Source of the DNA: Pseudomonadota bacterium
GTDB lineage: Bacteria; Desulfobacterota; Desulfovibrionia; Desulfovibrionales; Desulfovibrionaceae
DNA: 64,000 bases
Assembly (NCBI GenBank): GCA_023419375.1
Contig: JAEZYD010000048.1
Span: 75,669 to 139,668 of the forward strand
Reading direction: 5' to 3'
A program made the position numbers and the translations under genes. This document shows, one piece after another, positions 8,896-19,127 of this stretch. The stretch's first letter is position 1. Each line of letters begins with the position of its first letter. Below the pieces are notes generated by a model. The model did no database searches and was not told the DNA's origin. It saw nothing but the letters and a program-made list of their open reading frames with translations.

Positions 8896-11403
8896 TTATT
8901 TGACCACAGCGCGCGGCTTGCTGCCGTCTGCCGGGCCGATGATGCCGTCGTGCTCAAGCTGTTCAACCAGACGCGCGGCGCGGTTGAAACCGATCTTGAA
9001 GCGGCGCTGCACCAGCGATATGGATGCCCGCCCCTGCTCGCTCACAAAGGCCTGTACCTCGCCGTACAGGGGATCCTGCGCGGCATCGCCGCCACCGCCG
9101 CTACCACCGCCGCTCACAGAGTCCAGCCCCCACTGGGCAAAGTCCACCTTGTAGGAGGGGCTGAGCTGCCGCTTCCAGTAGCCCACCACTGCCTGCACTT
9201 CTTCATCGCTGAGGAAGGGGCCGTGCAGACGCTGCAAGCGCCCGCCGCTGGGCTTGAAGAGCATATCGCCGCGGCCAAGCAGATGTTCCGCGCCCACCTG
9301 ATCAAGAATGGTGCGCGAATCGTGCTTGGACGTAACCTGAAAGGATATGCGGCACGGAAAGTTCGCCTTGATGAGCCCTGTCACCACGTCCACGCTGGGG
9401 CGCTGGGTGGCAAGGATCATATGAATACCGGCGGCGCGGGCCAACTGCGCAAGGCGCACGATGCTGGTTTCCACCTCGCGGGCGGCGGTCATCATGAGGT
9501 CTGCCAGTTCGTCAATAACGACAACAAGATATGGCAGAGGCTCAAGGTCGGCAAAATCCGGCGGCAGATCATTTTTGCAGGCGGCCAGCTTCTGGTTAAA
9601 CCCGGCCACGTTGCGCACGCCAAGGCGCGCCATTGCTTCGTAACGGCGATCCATTTCGTGCACGGCCCAGTCAAGGGCGTTCTTGGCCTCGTTCATCTCT
9701 GTGACCACAGGATGCACCAGATGCGGTTCATCCGCATACACGGCCATTTCAATACGCTTGGGGTCAACCAGCAACAACTGCATGTCTTTGGGCTGGGTGC
9801 GGTACAGCAGGCTGATAAGAATGCCGTTGAGGCAGACGCTCTTGCCCGCGCCCGTAGCGCCAGCCACAAGCAGATGCGGCATGCGCGTGAGGTCGGCCAT
9901 TACGGGCTTGCCCGCTATGTCCTTGCCCAGAATCATGGTCAGAGGGCCACAACCCTTGCGGAAAGGCTCAGAAGCGGCAAGCTCCCTGAAATTGACGGTT
10001 TCACGGTTGTCATTGGGTATTTCAATACCCACAGTATCCGTACCGGGAATAGGAGCCTGAATGCGCACGGCAACGGCCTTGAGGGCCAAGGCCAGATCAT
10101 CGCTGAGATTGGCGATGCGGCTCACGCGGATGCCGGGGGCCGGGCGCACCTCATACATGGTGACCACCGGCCCGGGCGTGACATGCACAAGCTCGCTCTG
10201 GATGTCAAAATCCTTGAGGCAGGCAATAAGAGCCTTGCCACGCGCCTCGCGGTCTTCCTTATTGTTGTTGCCCGGCACTTTGACAGGCGGGGCCAGCAGT
10301 TCAAGCCCCGGCAGCGGAATGGCTGCCTTACGGCCTGTCATGCCAGAAAGCAGCCCGGTCAGACCGCCCTGCTTTTTGGGGGCTTCGGCAACTGGGGCGG
10401 CAGCACTTGCAGCTTTGCCGCCAGTATTCGGGGCAGAAGCGGCAGGCGAGGCAGCATGCGCCGCGTCATCCTGAGCCAAATCATGGGCCGCATCATTTAC
10501 AGGGTCATGGGCCGGGGCATTGCCCCCCTGCTCGTCAGCATAGGCTGCGCCAGCAGAAACAGCGGGCGAAATGGGCACGCCGTTGATGTCTACCGCCACG
10601 GCAAAGGGATCGTCAGCATCCACTTGCACTGCCGGGCGTTGCGCCGCTGGCTCATTGGCCTGCGATCGTGCCGCTTTGTTTTTTTGTTCTTCAAAAACAT
10701 CGGGCAGCGAGTCGGCCGTGGGCTGAATGTTGCCAAGGCGGTCACGCCAGCGCCTCCAGAATTCCATGGACGGCAGGCGTAGATCAGTCAGCGACCAGCG
10801 GCGCTTGCCGTCTTCGCCTTCTGCGGGGCTTTCTGCAACAACAGGCCCGGTTGCGTTGCCTGCACGGGCGGCAAGCCGCGCCTGCGCCCAGTGCAGCACA
10901 CGTGCAGCCACATTGAACCATGAGATATTGCCCGCAAGCTGCATGCCCACAAGCGCCACAAATATCCACACCAGGGCAGAACCGCCAGGGCTCAGATATC
11001 TGCTGGCGTTGAGGTGCAAGGCATTGCCCACCATGCCGCCGCCCCACATGTCGCCAAGGGTGATATCCGAGGCGGAGCCAATGACAAGCAGGCAGACGGT
11101 AAGCAAAAAGAAGCCAAGCCAACGCGACCAGTGCAGGCTGTACGAAGGAGAAACGTAGGCCGCCCCCAGCGCACCGAAAACCAGTGGGCAGAGATAGGCG
11201 GCCACGCCAAACACATCGTTAAGAAAACCTGCAGTGTACGCGCCGAAAAGGCCAGCCTTGTTCTTTACCTTGACAACACCGCTGACCACATGGTTAAGGC
11301 TGGGGTCGTTGGCGTCAAAACTGAGTAGGCTGAGCAAAAGCAACAGCGCCCAGAAGATAAGAAAAAGGCCAAGAAGCTCGCGGCTGAATTTATGGGCGTC
11401 CGT
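8896..11403 (-). CDS. ftsK: DNA translocase FtsK, probable ACG start
   Basis: This 835-residue septal DNA pump moves chromosome termini and activates Xer recombination. The order is N-terminal membrane helices (about 1-170), an Ala/Pro-rich linker, the RecA-like motor with Walker A GATGAGKS (near 512-519) and Walker B VVVIDELADLM, and the C-terminal winged-helix gamma domain. The linker is short compared with E. coli. The frame runs upstream of the first usable TTG (11343) through conserved-looking TM1 sequence (HKFSRELLGLFLIFW) but holds no ATG or GTG before its stop. ACG at 11403 sits 7 nt after GGGAGGG and 24 bp after efp. Starting at TTG 11343 would delete most of TM1. The real start may be ACG, or ATG changed by mutation or sequencing error. 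Confidence 0.9.
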   Translation of the reverse strand, partial: TDAHKFSRELLGLFLIFWALLLLLSLLSFDANDPSLNHVVSGVVKVKNKAGLFGAYTAGFLNDVFGVAAYLCPLVFGALGAAYVSPSYSLHWSRWLGFFLLTVCLLVIGSASDITLGDMWGGGMVGNALHLNASRYLSPGGSALVWIFVALVGMQLAGNISWFNVAARVLHWAQARLAARAGNATGPVVAESPAEGEDGKRRWSLTDLRLPSMEFWRRWRDRLGNIQPTADSLPDVFEEQKNKAARSQANEPAAQRPAVQVDADDPFAVAVDINGVPISPAVSAGAAYADEQGGNAPAHDPVNDAAHDLAQDDAAHAASPAASAPNTGGKAASAAAPVAEAPKKQGGLTGLLSGMTGRKAAIPLPGLELLAPPVKVPGNNNKEDREARGKALIACLKDFDIQSELVHVTPGPVVTMYEVRPAPGIRVSRIANLSDDLALALKAVAVRIQAPIPGTDTVGIEIPNDNRETVNFRELAASEPFRKGCGPLTMILGKDIAGKPVMADLTRMPHLLVAGATGAGKSVCLNGILISLLYRTQPKDMQLLLVDPKRIEMAVYADEPHLVHPVVTEMNEAKNALDWAVHEMDRRYEAMARLGVRNVAGFNQKLAACKNDLPPDFADLEPLPYLVVVIDELADLMMTAAREVETSIVRLAQLARAAGIHMILATQRPSVDVVTGLIKANFPCRISFQVTSKHDSRTILDQVGAEHLLGRGDMLFKPSGGRLQRLHGPFLSDEEVQAVVGYWKRQLSPSYKVDFAQWGLDSVSGGGSGGGGDAAQDPLYGEVQAFVSEQGRASISLVQRRFKIGFNRAARLVEQLEHDGIIGPADGSKPRAVVK

Positions 11404-11410
11404 AGGGCTA

Positions 11411-11417
11411 CCCTCCC
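11411..11417 (-). promoter_or_regulatory. Shine-Dalgarno that sets the unusual ftsK start
   Basis: On the minus strand GGGAGGG (11417-11411) is followed 7 nt later by ACG at 11403-11401, in frame with ftsK. No ATG, GTG or TTG occurs in that frame at a workable distance. Confidence 0.6.
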
Positions 11418-11427
11418 GAACCGGTCA

Positions 11428-11985
11428 TCATTCCCGGCCCAGGTATTCCTTGGTGCGCGTGTCAACCTTGATGCGATCGCCTTCGTTGACAAAAATGGGC
11501 ACCTGAACCGAAATACCGGTTTCAAGCTTGGCAGCCTTGGTGACGTTGCTGACAGTGTCGCCCTTGGCGCCTGGCTCGGTTTCAACAACAGCAAGCACGA
11601 GGCTCAGCGGGATGTCGATATCAAGGGGGCTGCCCTTGTACAGCAGCACGCGGCATTCCTGACCGTCCTTGAGAAAGCCTTCCTTGCCATCAGTGGTGGT
11701 GATGTGCATCTGGAGCTGTTCGTAGGTGGTCATATCCATGAAGATAAGGTCATCGTCCTGACGATACAGAAACTGCATGTCGCGGGTTTCCAGATCGGGC
11801 TTGTTGACCTTTTCACCGGAACGGAAGGTTATATCCTGCATGCGGCCGGTAAGGATGTTGCGCAGCTTGGTACGAACCATAGCGCCACCCTTGCCGGGCT
11901 TGAAATGCTGAAAATCAACGATTTCGTAAGGGGTGCCTTCGACTTCGATCTTCAGACCCTTGCGAAAGTCTGTGGTAGAATACAT
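11428..11985 (-). CDS. efp: Translation elongation factor P
   Basis: This 185-residue three-domain OB-fold protein rescues ribosomes stalled at polyproline. The KOW-like domain I carries the loop [13 protein letters not shown], in which the lysine of PGKGG is the position modified in many bacteria. Domains II and III are complete, ending in the [13 protein letters not shown] signature. ATG at 11985 is preceded by AGGAGGA with ideal spacing; five extra codons upstream are not needed. It is first in efp-ftsK-lolA. No EpmA, EpmB or EarP gene is seen in the window. Confidence 0.95.
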   Translation of the reverse strand: MYSTTDFRKGLKIEVEGTPYEIVDFQHFKPGKGGAMVRTKLRNILTGRMQDITFRSGEKVNKPDLETRDMQFLYRQDDDLIFMDMTTYEQLQMHITTTDGKEGFLKDGQECRVLLYKGSPLDIDIPLSLVLAVVETEPGAKGDTVSNVTKAAKLETGISVQVPIFVNEGDRIKVDTRTKEYLGRE

Positions 11986-12108
11986 TTGTCCTCCTAACAT
12001 GTCGCCGCAAAATGGCGCAAACGGGCGTAAGGCCGATCATTTGCCAACTGCGGCAAGAGCGGCTACCTTATACGGAAGTTGGCTGAAAATGTCAGCCCTG
12101 AATTGAAA

Positions 12109-12137
12109 ATATTTGCTGAAAGATGCTTGCTTGTCAA
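12109..12137 (-). promoter_or_regulatory. Putative sigma-70 promoter of the efp operon
   Basis: On the minus strand TTGACA (12137-12132) is followed by a 17-nt spacer and AAATAT (12114-12109), about 120 bp upstream of the efp start. The -35 is perfect and the -10 only fair. Confidence 0.45.
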
Positions 12138-12170
12138 GACACAAAGTTAAAGTATCACATGAGGTTTATT

Positions 12171-12839
12171 ATGAATCCCGTTCTTACCCTTGAAACTACA
12201 GCCTATACTCTTGAGCAGCTCATATCACTGCCCGAGGCGCAGATAGCCCTTGCGGGGCGCTCCAATGTGGGAAAATCATCGCTTATCAACGCGCTGGCTG
12301 GCCGCAAAAAACTGGCAAAAGTCAGCTCCACCCCCGGCAAAACCCGCTCGGTGAATTATTACCGCGTGACGCCTCACGACTTTTATCTCGTTGACCTGCC
12401 GGGCTACGGCTATGCCCGCGCAAGCCATACGGAACGAGAAAAATGGGCGCGCCTGCTTGAGCGGTATCTGGTGGAATGCGCAAGCCTCAAGGCCCTGGCC
12501 CTGCTGCTCGACAGCCGCCTTGAACCCCAGAAGCTCGACAAGAATCTGGCGTCCTTTGCGCGCACCAACGGCCTGAATATTGTGCCCGTGCTGACCAAGG
12601 CAGACAAATGCAGCCAGCGGGAGCGCGCCAACCGCCAGAATGAATGGCAAGAGCTGCTCGGCACGCGGCCCATCGTCACATCTTCCAGCAACCGTTACGG
12701 CATTGATAACCTCTGGCGCGCCCTTGTTGAAACAGCGGTTCCCCAGCGCATTGCCCCCGGCACGCTTGATGCCGCTGGCGCGGAAGCTGAGCAACAGAGC
12801 GGCGCTACTCCTGAGCAGGAGCCGCAGGAACAGGCTTAA
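12171..12839 (+). CDS. engB: Ribosome-biogenesis GTPase EngB/YsxC
   Basis: This 222-residue GTPase is needed for large-subunit assembly. G1 is [10 protein letters not shown]2/G3 are [12 protein letters not shown] and DLPGYGYA, and G4 is TKADK. ATG at 12171 lies behind GAGGT with 7-nt spacing and gives the usual length; an upstream ATG (12159) overlaps that ribosome site. A Glu/Gln/Ala-rich tail ([19 protein letters not shown]) extends past the GTPase domain. The gene diverges from efp. Confidence 0.93.
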   Translation: MNPVLTLETTAYTLEQLISLPEAQIALAGRSNVGKSSLINALAGRKKLAKVSSTPGKTRSVNYYRVTPHDFYLVDLPGYGYARASHTEREKWARLLERYLVECASLKALALLLDSRLEPQKLDKNLASFARTNGLNIVPVLTKADKCSQRERANRQNEWQELLGTRPIVTSSSNRYGIDNLWRALVETAVPQRIAPGTLDAAGAEAEQQSGATPEQEPQEQA

Positions 12840-12910
12840 AGCCAGAAATGATCGCAGCAGGAATCTCTGCCTGCTCTGCTTTCTTGCAAAGCCCGCTCAC
12901 AGAGCGGAAT

Positions 12911-12962
12911 CCCCAAAAAGCAACCTGATTACGGCGCTGAGCATAACAGTGCCGTAATCAGG
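12911..12962 (-). terminator. Terminator of the cation-diffusion facilitator gene
   Basis: CCTGATTACGGC (12924-12935) pairs perfectly with GCCGTAATCAGG (12951-12962). On the minus strand TTGCTTTTTGGGG follows the stem, about 80 bp after the stop of the cation transporter at 13043. engB converges on it from the other side. Confidence 0.65.
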
Positions 12963-13042
12963 AATCAGATCGGCAGAAAATTGCGCTATCTGGAGCTGCA
13001 CAGCGGTTTTCAAAGCCACATGCAGGCAAATGCGCTGGGCTG

Positions 13043-14500
13043 TTACGCCGCAGGGGTATTTGACACAACTGCCGGCTCCATATGGATGCTCAAACGCCCC
13101 AGTTGGGGCACTGCGGCACGAATGCGCTTTTCAAGGCGCGTACAGACGTTGTGCGCCTCTTCCACAGACAGCCCCACACTCACATTGCAGTGAAATGAAA
13201 TGCAGACCCCCTGCTCCGGCAGCACATAGGTAGAAAATTTGTGCGGCATGGCCGCCAGAGGCTCATTTTCCACCGCTGCCTTGATTTCACTCCAGGCCAT
13301 CTCTGAAAAAGGTACAGAAACCGAAGCCCCCGGCTCAAGCGCGGCGCTTGGGGCCTTGGGTTCCATGTGGCTGACGATCTCAACACCCGGCAAAGTCTCC
13401 CGCAGTGTGTCCTCAAAAGCCTTGACCCGCGCATACGCCCGGTCAAAAGGCATCTGGCCCGGCAGTTCAACGTGCAGTTCGATATGGCAGGCGCTGTCAG
13501 CGCTCAAGATATGCACATCATGAACCGCAAGGCCATGCTCAGATGCGGCAATCTGCACCAGGGCAAAGGGATTGTTTTCATCAATGCGGCACGATTTGCG
13601 AGGCTCCACGTGCACGGTCACGTCCGCTCCGGGCAAAACGCCAGCAACGGCTTCCTCAGCCTCATGCGCGAGGCGATGTCCATCGCTGACCTTCAGCCCC
13701 GGCGCCACGCCCACAGTCAAATCCACAAAATTCTGCGGCCCGCTGGTGCGCACTCGCACCCGCGTGACCTCGGAAATGCCCGCTATTTTTCGCACGGCTA
13801 CCACAATGGCTTCGCTCGCCTGTGATGAGCCGGAATCCATCAGCATATTCACGGCATCCGAGGCCATGTGCATGCTTGCCCGAAAAATAATCGCAGCCAC
13901 AAGCAGGGCCGCCACCGTATCTGCCTGCGAAAGCACCCGGCTTATGGGGTCAGGCAGTTGCAGGGCCTGCGCAAGCCATACAGCCAGCACGCCAACAAGC
14001 ACCACGGCAGAAGAAAGAATATCCGTGGAAAAATGCAGGGCATCAGCTTCCAGAGCCTGGCTGTTGAAGTTTTTGGCAACCCGCCGCAAAACGCGTACCC
14101 GGTTGATGTCAACAGCCATGGAAATCGCCATGACGCCAACACCCCAGAGCGAAGGTACAACAGGGCTTGAGCCTGAAGCGAGGCGCTGAACGCCCTCGTA
14201 CACCACCCACACGCAGGTGACGAACAAAAGCACAGTCTGCGCAAGAGCCGAGAGATTTTCGGCCTTGCCATGACCGTAAGGATGCCGTGAATCTGCAGGC
14301 TTGGCTGAAATTCTCACCGCAGCAAGGGTAAGGGCAGCCGCCAGCAGATCAAGGCCGCTGTGCAAGGCTTCAGACAATATGCCAAGGCTGTTGGTATACA
14401 AACCGACAGCAAGCTTGATGCTGGTAAGCCCCAGTGCCGCGAGCAGCGACAACATGGCTGCGCGGCTTTTTTCGCTGGCGCCATTATCCATAACGTTCAT
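13043..14500 (-). CDS. Cation diffusion facilitator (CDF) transporter with three tandem C-terminal domains
   Basis: This 485-residue inner-membrane proton/divalent-metal antiporter has six transmembrane helices in about 1-215. Metal-site residues are H47 and D51 (ALHSGLD, TM2) and H156 and D160 (ALHFSTD, TM5), an HD-HD set like zinc-selective ZnT/CzcD proteins; YiiP has DD-HD. The cytoplasmic part holds three copies of the ferredoxin-like dimerisation domain, ending HVEP (297-300), HMEP (378-381) and HMEP (473-476). Ordinary CDF proteins have one copy and about 300 residues. The gene stands alone between hairpins. Zinc or cobalt export is the likely role, inferred from the site residues. Confidence 0.87.
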   Translation of the reverse strand: MNVMDNGASEKSRAAMLSLLAALGLTSIKLAVGLYTNSLGILSEALHSGLDLLAAALTLAAVRISAKPADSRHPYGHGKAENLSALAQTVLLFVTCVWVVYEGVQRLASGSSPVVPSLWGVGVMAISMAVDINRVRVLRRVAKNFNSQALEADALHFSTDILSSAVVLVGVLAVWLAQALQLPDPISRVLSQADTVAALLVAAIIFRASMHMASDAVNMLMDSGSSQASEAIVVAVRKIAGISEVTRVRVRTSGPQNFVDLTVGVAPGLKVSDGHRLAHEAEEAVAGVLPGADVTVHVEPRKSCRIDENNPFALVQIAASEHGLAVHDVHILSADSACHIELHVELPGQMPFDRAYARVKAFEDTLRETLPGVEIVSHMEPKAPSAALEPGASVSVPFSEMAWSEIKAAVENEPLAAMPHKFSTYVLPEQGVCISFHCNVSVGLSVEEAHNVCTRLEKRIRAAVPQLGRLSIHMEPAVVSNTPAA

Positions 14501-14603
14501 AATACGTTTCCTACAGAAGGATTAAATATACGGAATTGCAGAGGTTGGAACGCGAAACGCGCCGATTGCAGGCGTAGTCAGAAAAGTGCATGGGGGTTAT
14601 GTG

Positions 14604-14643
14604 ACACAAACCGGCTGTTTTTTGCAAAACAGCCGGTTTGTGT
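14604..14643. terminator. Long perfect inverted repeat downstream of bamD
   Basis: An 18-bp perfect stem (14604-14621 with 14626-14643) has a 4-nt loop. The T-runs lie inside the arms rather than after them. It sits 36 bp past the bamD stop and probably ends the trxA-trxB-bamD transcript before the cation transporter gene. Confidence 0.6.
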
Positions 14644-14679
14644 AATCTGACAACTTTCAGGAATAACCGTTACGGATTG

Positions 14680-15411
14680 TTACAGCCAGGTAAACCACTG
14701 CTTCCAGCTGCCTTCACGCTTTTCTCGGACTTCCTGCGACTGCGCCTCACGATAGTTGTGATAGGCAGCAAGGCTCTTTTCCTTGGCATGCTCGGCAACT
14801 TCAGGCACATCCTTGAAGTTTTTCATAATGTATTCGTAACGGTGCCACGCCGGGCCATACTTTTTCATGTGCCAGAACACGTCGGCAATATACAATTCGT
14901 GTTCGGCCATAAGCTGACGGCACGTGCGCATGTGTTCTTCCGCGCTCTTGGAATAGGGCGAGTCGGGGAAGGTCTGACGCAAACGGTCAAAGTAGTCGTA
15001 AGCTTCCTTGAGTTCTGTGGTGGCCCTGTCGATGGAGCGGAACTGCTTCATGAGCGACATGCCAGTCTGGTACAGAACATAGGGGATAGCTTCGTGGCGA
15101 GGATGCAGCGACTCGAAATCCTTGTAGGTTTCGGCAGCAAGCTCATATTCCTCGTCGAGGAAGTAGGCATCCGCAAGCGACAGTTCCGCATCAACCGTAT
15201 ACGGGCTGAAGGGATACGTATCGCGAAGTTTGTTGTACAGCTCCACGGCGCGCACGTAGTTTTTCTCACTCATGGCGTCATTGGCGGCTTCAAAAACCTC
15301 CTGGGCGGTGTCTTCCGCCGGCGGCAGGTAGATCATATCAATGATGCCGCAACCGGAAACCGCAAACATGCTTATGACAAGCAAAATGGAGCGAAGCAGT
15401 TTTTTATGCAT
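14680..15411 (-). CDS. bamD: Outer-membrane assembly lipoprotein BamD (ComL/YfiO)
   Basis: This 243-residue lipoprotein is part of the BAM complex that folds beta-barrels. The signal peptide ends in the lipobox AVSGC (C near residue 21). TPR helices follow: [20 protein letters not shown], then [16 protein letters not shown]. The YPFSPY pattern and the count of TPR units match BamD. ATG at 15411 overlaps the 3' end of trxB by 8 nt, showing translational coupling; a start further upstream would put the signal peptide inside an unlikely basic stretch. Desulfovibrio relies on porins such as the one at position 1, a likely substrate of this pathway. Confidence 0.87.
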   Translation of the reverse strand: MHKKLLRSILLVISMFAVSGCGIIDMIYLPPAEDTAQEVFEAANDAMSEKNYVRAVELYNKLRDTYPFSPYTVDAELSLADAYFLDEEYELAAETYKDFESLHPRHEAIPYVLYQTGMSLMKQFRSIDRATTELKEAYDYFDRLRQTFPDSPYSKSAEEHMRTCRQLMAEHELYIADVFWHMKKYGPAWHRYEYIMKNFKDVPEVAEHAKEKSLAAYHNYREAQSQEVREKREGSWKQWFTWL

Positions 15412-16330
15412 GGAGCTGTTCCAAAAATACAAACGCCGCCTGCGCGGCAGTTGCGCCGTCACCGGCGGCAGTGATTACCTGACGACAAAGTTTGGAGCGA
15501 ATATCACCGGCTGCAAAAACGCCCGGAATGCTGGTACGCATTTCCGTATCGGTGATAATGAAACCTTGTGCGTCACGTACGACCTCTGCGGGCAAAAAGC
15601 CGGTGGAGGGTTCATATCCCACGTAGACGAAAAGCCCGTCTACGGGCAAATGACGTTCCTCTCCGGTCTTCAGTTCCTTAACCGTCAGACCTGTCAGCTC
15701 GTTTTCGCCGTGCAAACGGCTCACAACGCTGCTGCGCAGGATCTCGATCTTGTCGCCATAGGCGTCAAGCTTATCCTGATAAATCTTGTGCCCGCGGAAT
15801 TCATCGCGGCGATGGATAAGATAGAGCTTTCCCACAATCTTTGCAAGATAAAGCGACTCTTCCAACGCCGAATTACCACCGCCTACAACCGCCACGGTCT
15901 GATTGCGAAAGAAATTGCCGTCGCAGATGGCGCAATAGGAAACGCCATGACCGCGCAGCCGATCTTCGCCCTCAAGCCCAAGCGGCTTGTGGTGCGCTCC
16001 GGAACAAACAATGACCGTCTTGCCGATATAATCCACGCCGCCGGCGCGAACAGCAAAACGACCAGCCGAACCGGTTACGGATTCAACAGATGCAGCTTTC
16101 CGGTCAACATCAAGACCGGACAGATGTGCTTCAAAAAGATCCGCCAGCTCATAGCCTTTGATGCCCTTGGGAAAACCGGGATAGTTTTCCATGGCCTCAG
16201 TCTGCAAAATCTGACCACCCGCTGCCAGTTGCTCGGGCATAAGCACCGAGCAACCAGAGCGGGCCAGATACATTGCTGCCGTAATGCCAGCGGGGCCGCT
16301 GCCTATGACTACGGCATCATATTCTTTCAT
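15404..16330 (-). CDS. trxB: Thioredoxin-disulfide reductase
   Basis: This 308-residue FAD/NAD(P)H enzyme reduces TrxA. GSGPAG (FAD) is at 11-16, the redox motif is CAICDG, and GGGNSALEE and HRRDEFR mark the pyridine-nucleotide domain. The C-terminal AAGD is the second FAD motif. The active site is CAIC, where the E. coli enzyme has CATC. Its ATG overlaps the trxA stop by 4 nt, and its end overlaps bamD, so trxA-trxB-bamD is one transcript. Confidence 0.94.
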   Translation of the reverse strand: MKEYDAVVIGSGPAGITAAMYLARSGCSVLMPEQLAAGGQILQTEAMENYPGFPKGIKGYELADLFEAHLSGLDVDRKAASVESVTGSAGRFAVRAGGVDYIGKTVIVCSGAHHKPLGLEGEDRLRGHGVSYCAICDGNFFRNQTVAVVGGGNSALEESLYLAKIVGKLYLIHRRDEFRGHKIYQDKLDAYGDKIEILRSSVVSRLHGENELTGLTVKELKTGEERHLPVDGLFVYVGYEPSTGFLPAEVVRDAQGFIITDTEMRTSIPGVFAAGDIRSKLCRQVITAAGDGATAAQAAFVFLEQLHA

Positions 16331-16650
16331 GCCAGAGCCTTTGTATCAATAAGGTCTTTCAGGGCAGCCTTGGTGACAGCTCCGGTGATCTGCTCTACCG
16401 TTTCACCCTTTTTGAAAAGGACAAGAGTCGGGATAGCGCGGATGCCAAACTTGGTGGGCGTGGCCGGATTTTCGTCCACGTTCATTTTTACGACACGCAC
16501 CTTGCCATCATACTCAGTGGCCAGTTCGTCAATGATGGGGCCAACAGCGCGGCAAGGACCGCACCAGGGAGCCCAAAAATCGAGCAGAACCGGAAGATCG
16601 GACTTGAGCACAACGCTTTCAAAGGTGGCGTCAGTGACCTGTTCAGCCAT
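16327..16650 (-). CDS. trxA: Thioredoxin
   Basis: This 107-residue canonical thioredoxin has the WCGPC active site, the [12 protein letters not shown] strand-helix and the cis-proline segment AIPTLVLF. It keeps cytoplasmic protein thiols reduced and feeds enzymes such as ribonucleotide reductase and peroxiredoxins. It is the first gene of trxA-trxB-bamD and lies behind AAGGAG and a good sigma-70 promoter. Confidence 0.96.
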   Translation of the reverse strand: MAEQVTDATFESVVLKSDLPVLLDFWAPWCGPCRAVGPIIDELATEYDGKVRVVKMNVDENPATPTKFGIRAIPTLVLFKKGETVEQITGAVTKAALKDLIDTKALA

Positions 16651-16747
16651 AACTATCTCCTTACGTTGCTTTGTATCGCTCCACGGCCACTATTGGCCTG
16701 TGACGCGAACAGAAGCGCATTTAAAGTGTATGCTTCTGTATTGACTA

Positions 16748-16776
16748 AGAGTAGATACCAATGTGCTCTCTGTCAA
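16748..16776 (-). promoter_or_regulatory. Sigma-70 promoter of trxA-trxB-bamD
   Basis: On the minus strand TTGACA (16776-16771), a 17-nt spacer and TACTCT (16753-16748) lie about 100 bp upstream of the trxA start. The -35 is perfect, the spacing ideal and the -10 moderate. Confidence 0.6.
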
Positions 16777-16811
16777 GACAATCTCTTGTTTTGCATGGTC
16801 TCTTGACACTT

Positions 16812-17885
16812 TCAGCACAAGCTGCACAACATGTCATCGGGTATGATTTTGCCACGGGGTATGGTTTCCATACGCAAATCATGACTGAAACCCCGTGCGC
16901 CCAAGAGCCATCCAGCATGGGCAATCATTGCGGCATTATCGGTACATAACAGGGGGCCGGGAATGTAAGCCTGGCCTCCCCTGCCTTGCATGAGCTGTTC
17001 AATTCGCTCACGCAGCAGTGAATTGCAGGCTACCCCACCCGCCATCAGCAGTGTTGCAACACCGGGGTTGCGGTCAAGCGCCCGAGTCATCTTGGCGCAC
17101 AAGGTATCCACAACAGCCAGATTGAATGAAGCGCAATAATCCTTAAGCGCTTGCGGCGCATGGGCAATATCTGTCAGCGGACGAGGCCATTCCTGCCCCG
17201 CCAACTGATGCGCGGCAAGCCCTGTTGCGGCAGTCTTGAGGCCGCTGAAGCTGAAATCCAGATTGTCATTATCGAGATAAGGCCGGGGAAACATGGTTGG
17301 CGTGGCATGCCCTGCCCTGGCCAGAGCGTCCATAAGCTTGCCGCCAGGATAAGCCAGACCGAGAAATTTGCCAACCTTGTCAAAAGCTTCACCAGCAGCG
17401 TCATCAAGAGTGCGCCCAAGAAGGCGGCAATCCCATGGCGATTCAAGCCTGTAGATGTGCGTGTGCCCGCCCGACACCAGCAGACCAAGGGCCGGAAAAT
17501 GCAATTCATGCTCCAGCCCTACTGCCAGAAGGTGCGCATGCAGGTGGTTGACGCCAAGAAAAGGCTTGCCAAGGCCAAGGGCCAGCCCTTTGGCAAAGGC
17601 AACACCCACCAGCAGACTGCCAAGCAGGCCTGGCCCGCGCGCCGCTGCCACAAGATCAATATCAGAATTGGCTTTGCCGCTGCGCCGCATCAGTTCGTCA
17701 AACAGCGCGCCCACAAAGCGGTAATGCTCGCGCGAGGCAAGTTCCGGCACCACGCCGCCAAACAGAGCATGCACATCGGCCTGGCTTGCAAGCACGGCAT
17801 CCACAAGCCGCCCGTCTTCAACCAGCGCCAGTGCGGTTTCGTCGCAAGAACTCTCAATTCCCAAACACAACATGCTGTTCGCCAT
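16812..17885 (-). CDS. tsaD: tRNA N6-threonylcarbamoyladenosine synthase subunit TsaD
   Basis: This 357-residue ASKHA-fold metalloenzyme transfers threonylcarbamoyl to A37 of ANN-decoding tRNAs together with TsaB and TsaE. IESSCDET opens the ATPase fold. HLHAH holds the metal-binding histidines, SGGHTH the phosphate loop, and [10 protein letters not shown] and CTDNAAMIA the C-terminal motifs. It follows fbp by 61 bp in the same direction. An upstream hairpin (near 17912-17940, GGCAGCC with GGCTGCC) may modulate read-through from fbp. Confidence 0.95.
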   Translation of the reverse strand: MANSMLCLGIESSCDETALALVEDGRLVDAVLASQADVHALFGGVVPELASREHYRFVGALFDELMRRSGKANSDIDLVAAARGPGLLGSLLVGVAFAKGLALGLGKPFLGVNHLHAHLLAVGLEHELHFPALGLLVSGGHTHIYRLESPWDCRLLGRTLDDAAGEAFDKVGKFLGLAYPGGKLMDALARAGHATPTMFPRPYLDNDNLDFSFSGLKTAATGLAAHQLAGQEWPRPLTDIAHAPQALKDYCASFNLAVVDTLCAKMTRALDRNPGVATLLMAGGVACNSLLRERIEQLMQGRGGQAYIPGPLLCTDNAAMIAHAGWLLGARGFSHDLRMETIPRGKIIPDDMLCSLC

Positions 17886-17946
17886 TTACGGTCAAAGGCC
17901 GATACAATAAGGCAGCCGCCGCAACTACGCGGGGCTGCCGCAAAAG

Positions 17947-18954
17947 CTATCTGCCCGCGTGACGGGCGTAGATTTTTTCCACAGCCTCAACATCCAGCGT
18001 TGAGCCGATGTACAGAGGCGTGCGCGCGTGGAGCTTGTCCGGCACCCTTTCAAGAATGCGTCCATGCCCGTCGCTCGCCTTGCCGCCAGCCTGCTCTGCA
18101 AGAAAAGCCAAGGGGTTGGCCTCGCACATCAGGCGCAGTTTGCCATTGGGCTTGTTGGCATCGGGCGGATACATGTAGATACCGCCGTTGATGAGCGTAC
18201 GGTGAAAGTCGGCCACCAGCGCGCCCACATAGCGCGAAGAATAGGGCTTGCCGTCCGAAGTTTCGCAACCGTGAAACCAGTTGACGGCATCGCGGGCTGG
18301 CGCATCCCATTTCTTCCAGTTGCCTTCGTTGACCGAATAAATATGGCCCTGTTCGGGAATGCGCATGTCAGGGTGGGACAGCAAAAATTCACCCACGCCA
18401 GGATCAAGGGTAAAGCCGTGCACGCCCTGCCCTGTGCTGAGAACAAGCATGGTGGAAGGACCATACAGAATATACCCTGCCGCTACCTGCTTGATGCCGG
18501 GTTGCAGCACTTCATCCAGCGCAACCTCGTCGGTATGGCCCTCGGGCCTGCGCAAAATGGAAAATATGGTGCCGACATTGATGTTCACATCAATATTTGA
18601 CGACCCATCCAGAGGATCAAAAATCAGAATATAGTCTCCGCGCGGGAATTCCTTGCTCACCCGGATAAGTTCTGCTTCTTCTTCCGACCCCATTGCGCAG
18701 AGAGCGCCGCAACGCTCCATGCGATAAAGCAGGATGCGGTTGGCGATGGAATCCATCTTCTGCACGTCTTCACCCTGAACGTTCACTTCGCCCGTGCCGC
18801 CGAGAATATCAAGCAGGCCAGCTTTGGCGATACGACGGGAAATGCTCTTTCCCGAAAGGATCAGGTCGTACAGAAGACCAGTAAACTGGCCCGTTGCCTG
18901 AGGGCTACGCTTCTGATGCAGCAGCAGGTGTTCCGTAACCGTGATGTCAGCCAT
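17947..18954 (-). CDS. fbp: Fructose-1,6-bisphosphatase, class I
   Basis: This 335-residue enzyme is the gluconeogenic phosphatase converting fructose 1,6-bisphosphate to fructose 6-phosphate. The metal site [13 protein letters not shown] and the substrate-loop [13 protein letters not shown] are intact, as is the GGIYMYPPD segment. The length is normal. ATG at 18954 lies behind AAGGAG. Sulfate reducers growing on lactate or pyruvate need it for hexose synthesis; tpiA in this window serves the same route. Confidence 0.95.
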   Translation of the reverse strand: MADITVTEHLLLHQKRSPQATGQFTGLLYDLILSGKSISRRIAKAGLLDILGGTGEVNVQGEDVQKMDSIANRILLYRMERCGALCAMGSEEEAELIRVSKEFPRGDYILIFDPLDGSSNIDVNINVGTIFSILRRPEGHTDEVALDEVLQPGIKQVAAGYILYGPSTMLVLSTGQGVHGFTLDPGVGEFLLSHPDMRIPEQGHIYSVNEGNWKKWDAPARDAVNWFHGCETSDGKPYSSRYVGALVADFHRTLINGGIYMYPPDANKPNGKLRLMCEANPLAFLAEQAGGKASDGHGRILERVPDKLHARTPLYIGSTLDVEAVEKIYARHAGR

Positions 18955-19127
18955 TGGGGGCTCCTTACAACATCCAGAAAATTGAGAGGAACAATTGAGC
19001 CTTTACCCCTGAAATGGAAAATTCGCCAAGTAAGCAAAAAACCTTACGAATCTTCCGCCGCAATAAAATTGCATGACAAAACCGCTTGCCAGCATGCGGA
19101 CTTTTTCAGGATGCACATCTTCCAAAA

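Noticed and set aside
8593..10782. 729-codon open frame on the + strand opposite ftsK
   Set aside because: It lies fully antisense to clear FtsK motor motifs. GC-rich third positions often leave such shadows. No ribosome site or family motif.
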